59,086 nt of DNA from CAYRFQ01 sp964423615 (lineage in GTDB: Bacteria > Planctomycetota > Planctomycetia > Gemmatales > Gemmataceae): assembly GCA_964423615.1 (NCBI GenBank), contig CAYRFQ010000041.1, positions 1-59,086 on the forward strand, in the 5' to 3' direction. Below, piece by piece: positions 54,117-59,086 of the stretch (position 1 is the first letter of the stretch; each line of letters starts with the position of its first letter). A model generated the notes under the pieces. That model did not search any database. It saw nothing but the letters and a program-made list of their open reading frames with translations, and had not been told where the DNA came from. The translations under genes and the position numbers were made by a program.

Positions 54117-55525
54117 TAGGCCAAAATGTCGTTGACGATTCGTCCGTGAACGTCCGTCAAACGGAAGTCACGACCGCTGTATCGATACGTGAGGCGTTCG
54201 TGATCGATCCCAAGCAATCGCAAAAGGGTCGCGTGGAGATCGTGGATGTGGACCCGATTTTCTACAGCGTTCATACCGAATTCATCAGTGTTTCCGTACA
54301 TCAAACCGCCCTTGACTCCACCACCTGCCAGGAACAGCGAGAATCCAGTGTGGTGATGGTCGCGACCGTGGCGACCGTTCCGGGCCGGTTGAGCATACGG
54401 AGTGCGGCCGAATTCACCACTCCAAACGACCAGCGTGTCGTCCAGCAATCCACGCTCCTTCAAATCGCCCAAAAGCGCTGCGGTAGCCCTGTCGCTGTCA
54501 GCACAAAGCGTTCGATGCCGCGCGTCGTTGTTGCTGTGAGTGTCCCACGGCTGTTTTTGATTCTTGGCGATGTAATAGACCTGGAGAAATCGGACACCAC
54601 GCTCGGCCAGCCGTCGCGCCAACAAGCAAGACTTTCCAAACGTCGTAGCCCCATAGCGTTCGCGGGTTTGTCGCGTTTCCCGATTGATGTCGAACGCTTC
54701 CGCGGCTTCTCGCTGCATCTGAAAGGCCATCTCCATGGCCCGAATTTGGGAATCGAGGGCGCCGTCTTGCTGCCGCTGTTGTAAGTGTAAACGGTTCAAT
54801 CGTTGGAGAAGCTCAAGCTGCTCGGCTTGCTGCTCACGCGTCAAGTTGGGATGGCGCAAGTTCCGAACGAGACGATCAACCCGCATGTCGTTCGTGTCCA
54901 CGGCCATCCCCTGGTGTTCACCCGGCAAGAAAGAATTCGACCAAAGCTGCGGTCCAACTACCGGTAACCCCGGTGCCAGCACGACATACGAAGGCAAATT
55001 CTCATTCAAGTGACCAAGCCCGTAGGAAACCCACGACCCCATCGACGGGCGAATCGGTTGTTGATTCCCCGAGTGCATCATTAACAAGCCCGGTTCGTGA
55101 TTGGGAACGTCGGTGTGCATCGAACGAAGCACACACAAGTCGTCGGCGTATCGCGAGAGGTTCGGGAACAACTCGCTCATCACAACACCGCTTTGTCCAT
55201 GTTGCGAGAAGCGAAACGGCGAAGGCAGATACCCACCACGAATCCGACGTCCGGCGCGGTCCGTTGGACGTTCTCCCTCGTGACGTTTGAGGGCGGGCTT
55301 CGGATCGAAAGTGTCGACGTGGGAAGGCGCACCGTTCATGAACAAGAAAATAACGCGCTTGGCTTTCGGGGCGAAATGCAACGCAGCCTCGTTCGCCAAC
55401 GCCTTTCCACCAAGCAATCCGGCGGATTGGAGCGTTCCAGCGAGACCAAGCATGCCGAATCCGGCTCCGGCACGACACAACAATTCCCGACGAGACATCT
55501 GAGGAGACTTATTGGGGTCGAACAT
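54116..55525 (-). CDS. DUF1501 family protein, Tat-exported
   Basis: A 469-residue DUF1501 protein. The twin-arginine signal is MSRRELLCRAGAGFGMLGLAG (about 10-30). Family motifs are RVIFLFMNGAPSHVDTFDPKP, MHTDVPNHEPG, RFLQVYYIAKNQKQPWDTHSNN and VVWSGEFGRTPYAQPARNGRHGRDHHHTGFS; the GEFGRTP and GRDHHH motifs are the conserved metal-site-like elements. It pairs with the DUF1549/DUF1553 protein 87 bp upstream. Compared with the first DUF1501 (33632) it has an extra Gln-rich coiled segment (about 230-265, LQRLNRLHLQQRQQDG). The ATG at 55525 is chosen with an AGGAC upstream; the internal ATG nine codons later is possible. Confidence 0.94.
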   Translation of the reverse strand: MFDPNKSPQMSRRELLCRAGAGFGMLGLAGTLQSAGLLGGKALANEAALHFAPKAKRVIFLFMNGAPSHVDTFDPKPALKRHEGERPTDRAGRRIRGGYLPSPFRFSQHGQSGVVMSELFPNLSRYADDLCVLRSMHTDVPNHEPGLLMMHSGNQQPIRPSMGSWVSYGLGHLNENLPSYVVLAPGLPVVGPQLWSNSFLPGEHQGMAVDTNDMRVDRLVRNLRHPNLTREQQAEQLELLQRLNRLHLQQRQQDGALDSQIRAMEMAFQMQREAAEAFDINRETRQTRERYGATTFGKSCLLARRLAERGVRFLQVYYIAKNQKQPWDTHSNNDARHRTLCADSDRATAALLGDLKERGLLDDTLVVWSGEFGRTPYAQPARNGRHGRDHHHTGFSLFLAGGGVKGGLMYGNTDEFGMNAVENRVHIHDLHATLLRLLGIDHERLTYRYSGRDFRLTDVHGRIVNDILA

Positions 55526-55569
55526 GGAAATCGAGTCCTGGTGGTTGAGTGCCGTGAGAGCACAGAAGT

Positions 55570-55588
55570 AAGGGAACTTTGTTCCCTT
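55570..55588. repeat. 8-bp hairpin between DUF1549 and DUF1501 genes
   Basis: AAGGGAAC (55570-55577) and GTTCCCTT (55581-55588) close a 3-base loop. It occupies the same operon position as the repeat hairpin at 34954-35030 in the first module and shares its GGGAAC/GTTCCC core. Confidence 0.65.
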
Positions 55589-55612
55589 TGGAGTTCGAGT
55601 AGGATTCTTCGT

Positions 55613-57820
55613 CTAATCGATGTACAGCATCTCGTTCGAAGCAAGGAGCACGTGGCTATACTGCTTCCATCGTTCCGGGTCGTGGCCGACGAACGTCTTC
55701 CCAAGCCGAAGCTCTTGTTCGCCAGGCTCACGAGCGTAGAGCATACGGTAGGCGAGTCGGACTCGTTCCTCGATGTCCTTCGATGTCTGGCCGGGGACTT
55801 CCTTGAGGAGTCGTGCCGACAGGTCGTTGGCTCGTTGGACCATGAACGGACTGTTCAGGACGAACATCTTCTGCAGAGGAGTCGTCGTCGAAGCTCGTTG
55901 TGCCGAGTGTGCATTCGGGTCGGGGAAGTCGAACGTGGCCAACATCGGATTCAGATCCAGCCGACTGACCCGGCTGTATAACGTCCGCCGCGTTTCCTTG
56001 GGAGTTTGCGGGTTGATGGATTTCCCTCCAACGTTCCGGTCGAGAGTTCCACACACAGCCAACATGGCATCTCGCCACGATTCGATCGAAAGCCGTCGAC
56101 GGTTCATGCGACCGAGAAACTCGTTGTCTTCGTCTGCCTTGAGCGTTTTCGGCTCGGCGATGCTCGATTGCTGATAAGTTGCCGAAAGAACGATTTCTCG
56201 TTGCAGCCACTTGAGCGACCAACCGTTTTCCATGAACCGAGATGCCAAGTCGTCGAGCAATTCCGGGTGTGTCGGTCGCTGGCCGAGCGTTCCGAAGTTA
56301 CTCGGCGTGCTCACCAAAGCCTGCCCAAAGTTCAATGCCCAAACGCGATTGACAATGACTCGCGCGGTCAGAGGATTGTCTTTACTGGCGATGCGTTCCG
56401 CAAGCTCGAGACGTCCGCTCCCTTTCGTGAACGGCTCTGGTTCGCCCTCCGAAAGAACACTCAGGAAGCGGCGTTGGACAATCGGTCCCTTATTCTTGAC
56501 GTCGCCCCGAATGAACAAATTGAGGTCTTGAGCCTTGCCCTCCCGAACGATGTGCATGGCATTGTCGGGACTGTTCTTTTTTTTCTTACCTTTCTTGCCC
56601 TTTTTCGATGGCTTCGGCTCAATCTTCAGAGGTCGATTGTACATCTGGGTACTCGCAAAGACTCCAGCCAATGCGTAGTAGTCGGTCGTCGGAATCGGAT
56701 CATACTTGTGGTCGTGGCAACGGGCACAGGCGACGGTCAGTCCCAACAATCCCCGCCCCACAACATCCACACGATCTTCCCACTCATCAGCCATGACAGC
56801 GAGGCTGCCACGCTGATAATATTTCGGACCAAGGCCGATGTAACCCAAAGCCGGCAGATTTTCCGTTTTTCCCGGTTCGACCAAGTCGGCTGCCAATTGC
56901 AACTTGACGAACTGATCATAGGGAACGTCCTCGTTGAGCGCCTTGATGACCCAGTCACGATAAATGTAGGCATTCGGATAAGTCAGCGATCTATTGTTCC
57001 CCACGATGTGGGCTTGGTCCTCGGCGTAACGGGCCACGTCGAGCCACATTCTTGCCCAACGTTCCCCGTAGTGTGGCGATGCCAACAGACGATCCACAAC
57101 GTTCTTGTACGCATCGGAAGACTTGTCTTTTACGAAGGCTTCGACTTCCTGGGGAGTTGGCGGCAAGCCGGTCAGATCAAATGTGACGCGGCGGATGAGT
57201 TTCCGTTTGTCGGCGGCAACTGTCGGAGTAAGCCCTTCTTTTTCGAGTCTTGCTAGGACGAAATGATCAATCTTCTGTTTCGGCCAGTCCTTATCGCTGA
57301 CGGCTGGAGCGGGGTGGCTTTGGGGCTTTTGGAAGGACCAGAATTGTTTACCCTTGGCGAGGTCGATCTTCGGAGCAACTTTCTTTGTGCTCGCACCCGC
57401 CCGAGGGTCGACCGCACCATCGGCTATCCATTTCTCGAAGTCCGCAATGATTCGATCAGACAATTTCCCGGACGGCGGCATCTCCAGATCGTCTTCGTAC
57501 CGAAGGGCTTGGAGGATGAGGCTCTTTTTCGGTCGTCCTGGAACGACTGAGGGACCATTATCTCCGCCTTTGAGAAGCCCCTCCTTCGTATCGAGCAGTA
57601 AACCTCCCCGAACTCGTTTGGCCTCGGCCGAGTGACAACGGTAGCACTGTTGAACAAGCACCGGTCGAATTTTCTTTTCGAAAAATTCGACTTTCTGCAT
57701 GTCGCTGGCTTCCGATGGCATAGCCGTCAACGCAAGTGTCAGGAGGACCCCAAAGAGTAGGAAAACGTTGCGCGGTCCTATCCCTACAACGAAACAGTTT
57801 GTGTGTATTTGTGGTCGCAT
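55613..57820 (-). CDS. planctomycete cytochrome C + DUF1549 + DUF1553 protein
   Basis: A 735-residue exported protein. A signal peptide or anchor (about 17-36) is followed by a planctomycete cytochrome C domain with CYRCH (Cys59, Cys62, His63), RGGLLLDTKEGLLKGGDNG and MPPSGKLS. DUF1549 (FVLARLEKEGLTPT, then LIRRVTFDLTGLPPTPQEVEAFV) includes CARCHDHKYDPI (Cys365, Cys368, His369), a second possible haem site. A Lys-rich linker (about 405-420) precedes DUF1553 (NPLTARVIVNRVWALNFGQALV, then FDFPDPNAHSAQRASTTTPLQ). It is first in an operon with the DUF1501 gene. Such proteins are typical of Planctomycetes and are thought to act in the periplasm; the reaction is unknown. The start is the only ATG giving the signal peptide. 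Confidence 0.94.
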   Translation of the reverse strand: MRPQIHTNCFVVGIGPRNVFLLFGVLLTLALTAMPSEASDMQKVEFFEKKIRPVLVQQCYRCHSAEAKRVRGGLLLDTKEGLLKGGDNGPSVVPGRPKKSLILQALRYEDDLEMPPSGKLSDRIIADFEKWIADGAVDPRAGASTKKVAPKIDLAKGKQFWSFQKPQSHPAPAVSDKDWPKQKIDHFVLARLEKEGLTPTVAADKRKLIRRVTFDLTGLPPTPQEVEAFVKDKSSDAYKNVVDRLLASPHYGERWARMWLDVARYAEDQAHIVGNNRSLTYPNAYIYRDWVIKALNEDVPYDQFVKLQLAADLVEPGKTENLPALGYIGLGPKYYQRGSLAVMADEWEDRVDVVGRGLLGLTVACARCHDHKYDPIPTTDYYALAGVFASTQMYNRPLKIEPKPSKKGKKGKKKKNSPDNAMHIVREGKAQDLNLFIRGDVKNKGPIVQRRFLSVLSEGEPEPFTKGSGRLELAERIASKDNPLTARVIVNRVWALNFGQALVSTPSNFGTLGQRPTHPELLDDLASRFMENGWSLKWLQREIVLSATYQQSSIAEPKTLKADEDNEFLGRMNRRRLSIESWRDAMLAVCGTLDRNVGGKSINPQTPKETRRTLYSRVSRLDLNPMLATFDFPDPNAHSAQRASTTTPLQKMFVLNSPFMVQRANDLSARLLKEVPGQTSKDIEERVRLAYRMLYAREPGEQELRLGKTFVGHDPERWKQYSHVLLASNEMLYID

Positions 57821-58142
57821 GATGGATTGTTATAGCAGAGGGAGATGTATTGATTGCGAAGTATTGGGTTGTATTGTCGGAGCGTTGGCAGGTTTTATTG
57901 TTACATCATAAGTAGTAAAATTATACCCGTCCAATGTGGCACTGCAAGTGTGTAGTAAGAAAGTTCCAACGAGCGATCTTGTGACCGCGAAAATACAAGT
58001 GCGCGATCGTAATTTCGGAAGCACGTGCCGTGACCTTCTCGGTTTCGCAAGATCGTCCAACGGGCGGGTACACCAGATCCAGTTCAGCAACATAGTAGAT
58101 CGGTAATTTCTCGCCCCCTAGCGTTCAGGGAAAGGGCTCGCG
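57821..58142. other. divergent intergenic region
   Basis: A 322-bp region that should hold promoters for both flanking genes. CGATCTTG (57974-57981) and CAAGATCG (58048-58055) are complementary 8-mers, each beside a CCAACG(A/G)G motif, and could be operator half-sites. The functional reading is speculative. Confidence 0.4.
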
Positions 58143-58658
58143 ATGAACGACAATTTCGCCATGATTTTTGTGAACTTATCGGGGATGATCGTGCTGTTTG
58201 GATCGATTTCGCTCTGGGTCTGGATCGACAACCGGAATAAGACACGCAAACGCGAATTGGCACACCTTGAGCGTATGCGGTCGATCGAACGTGGAGTTCC
58301 GATTGAGGACCAAGCGGTCGCTCGCAATCAGGCTCTGGGAGCAATTGGTGTGGCCGTACCCATCGTTTCGATGTGTGCGGCTGGCGTTGCGAGCATTGTG
58401 GTTCCGTTCACCAAATTCGACATGGGACTTAGGGTACTGTTGTTTGCCATCGTCTGGATCGTCACCGGAATCGTGAGTTGGAGCGCCGTCCAAGGCGTAT
58501 TGTTCCAACTCAAAAAGCAGCCCGTTCCTCTTCCGTTTCGCGAGGAAGTCCTTGACGACGATGACCAAACACATTCGGACGAAGCCATCCCACCTATCCC
58601 GAACGACGCCGATTCGCCACCCTCGGGACAGTTTTCTGCTCGGAGTCCAAGAGGTTGA
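58143..58658 (+). CDS. small membrane protein, hypothetical
   Basis: A 171-residue protein. A hydrophobic helix (about 7-27) is followed by a basic juxtamembrane segment NRNKTRKRELAHLERMRSIERGVPIED. Two further hydrophobic helices follow (about 66-90 and 97-120), then an acidic, Pro-rich cytoplasmic-type tail. The segment ER-RSIE-GVP resembles small membrane proteins (DUF6249-type) that often neighbour ECF sigma/anti-sigma genes. That match is by eye only. The gene lies alone after a divergent region with complementary 8-mers that may be operator sites. Function unknown. Confidence 0.7.
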   Translation: MNDNFAMIFVNLSGMIVLFGSISLWVWIDNRNKTRKRELAHLERMRSIERGVPIEDQAVARNQALGAIGVAVPIVSMCAAGVASIVVPFTKFDMGLRVLLFAIVWIVTGIVSWSAVQGVLFQLKKQPVPLPFREEVLDDDDQTHSDEAIPPIPNDADSPPSGQFSARSPRG

Positions 58659-58885
58659 CAGGAACCAGGACAAACTCCCCGCGCCATCCCCGCAAGTCTG
58701 CTGCGGGTTGCTGGTGGGTTCGTGTAACTCTGGCCCATACTCTGATTGGACGCAGTCGATAATCGGCAAAGCTCGTTCTTCCAATCTAGACCTAAAATAA
58801 GCGAACCCGGTGAGAGTTTACAACGCCAGAAGGTCACAACGTTTTGCCTTTGAATTGGGTGCAGCTTCGCCTGTTGTCACCATTT

Positions 58886-59086
58886 TTATGCAACTCTCTT
58901 GAGCGTCAAAGGCTCGTCGGTCAGTATTTTCACGCGTTCTCGTTGTCGTAGCTTTTGTTGCGTCTGTTGATCAAACCACTGAGTAAACTTCTCCCAATCG
59001 CCATTGAGTTCGATACAACGCAACTGTAATAAGAGGCTATCCGGAAAGTATGGTTTCCCTAAGATGTTGATATTGAACCATTTGCA
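58886..59086 (-). CDS. partial CDS at right edge, unknown
   Basis: An open frame of 66 residues running off the right edge and ending at a TAA (58886-58888). The residues (FNINILGKPYFPDSLLLQLR, then ELNGDWEKFTQWFDQQTQQK and a basic end) look protein-like, with amphipathic helices. The IRxxxLNGDWExF pattern faintly recalls C termini of some insertion-sequence transposases, but I cannot assign it. The start lies outside the window. Confidence 0.4.
   Translation of the reverse strand, partial: CKWFNINILGKPYFPDSLLLQLRCIELNGDWEKFTQWFDQQTQQKLRQRERVKILTDEPLTLKRVA

Noticed and set aside
56006..57256. A 416-residue plus-strand open frame opposite the second DUF1549 gene
   Set aside because: It is an antisense shadow of a gene with strong cytochrome and DUF1549 motifs.

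Overview
The window looks like a Planctomycetes chromosome, probably a Gemmataceae-like lineage. The evidence is family content: two DUF1549/DUF1553 plus DUF1501 modules, a DUF1559 pseudopilin-like protein, a c-type haem protein, a WD40 protein with the C-terminal helical-repeat tail common in Gemmataceae, and an outer-membrane barrel. There are about 29 protein genes. I saw no rRNA, tRNA or CRISPR array. A 100-N gap lies inside rplU, so this is a draft or metagenome-derived assembly. The lineage call is inference.

Layout. 1-5 kb: a methyltransferase-like protein, a transglutaminase-like secreted protein and a convergent M48 (Ste24-type) protease. 5-10 kb, minus strand: a compact cluster of a double-DUF350 membrane protein, a Ser/Arg-rich membrane protein, a DUF2170-like protein and a WD40 protein; the first three resemble the YjfI/K/L set but no PspA is seen. 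10-22 kb: an AhpD-like protein, a large membrane protein with an embedded thioredoxin fold lacking one cysteine, a 1807-residue membrane-anchored protein with a degenerate caspase fold plus a VWA domain, and an orphan VgrG. 22-31 kb: a class V aminotransferase, smc, a FlgI-like/HEAT lipoprotein and an ABC permease. 31-37 kb: rplU with a very long acidic repeat tail, then a DUF1549-DUF1501-WD40 operon. 37-46 kb: a TPR protein overlapping yebC, ispH, a membrane protein/HTH pair, an NAD-dependent epimerase and a DUF790 (Bax1-like) nuclease. 46-59 kb: a haem-c/PD40 membrane protein, a small lipoprotein, DUF1559, an FHA protein, an outer-membrane barrel with a strong terminator, a second DUF1549-DUF1501 module, a small membrane protein and a partial gene at the right edge.

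Two dispersed sequence systems run across the window. One is a 105-bp element in three full-length copies and two internally deleted copies; two of these sit in tandem, in frame, inside smc. The other is a degenerate period-7 purine/pyrimidine repeat at at least eight gene junctions, often as complementary arms able to fold into a hairpin. It spans the stop codon of the 1807-residue gene and reads through into the TPR gene's C terminus. I consider these and the pseudo-caspase/VWA, thioredoxin-membrane and VgrG neighbourhood the parts most worth following up.
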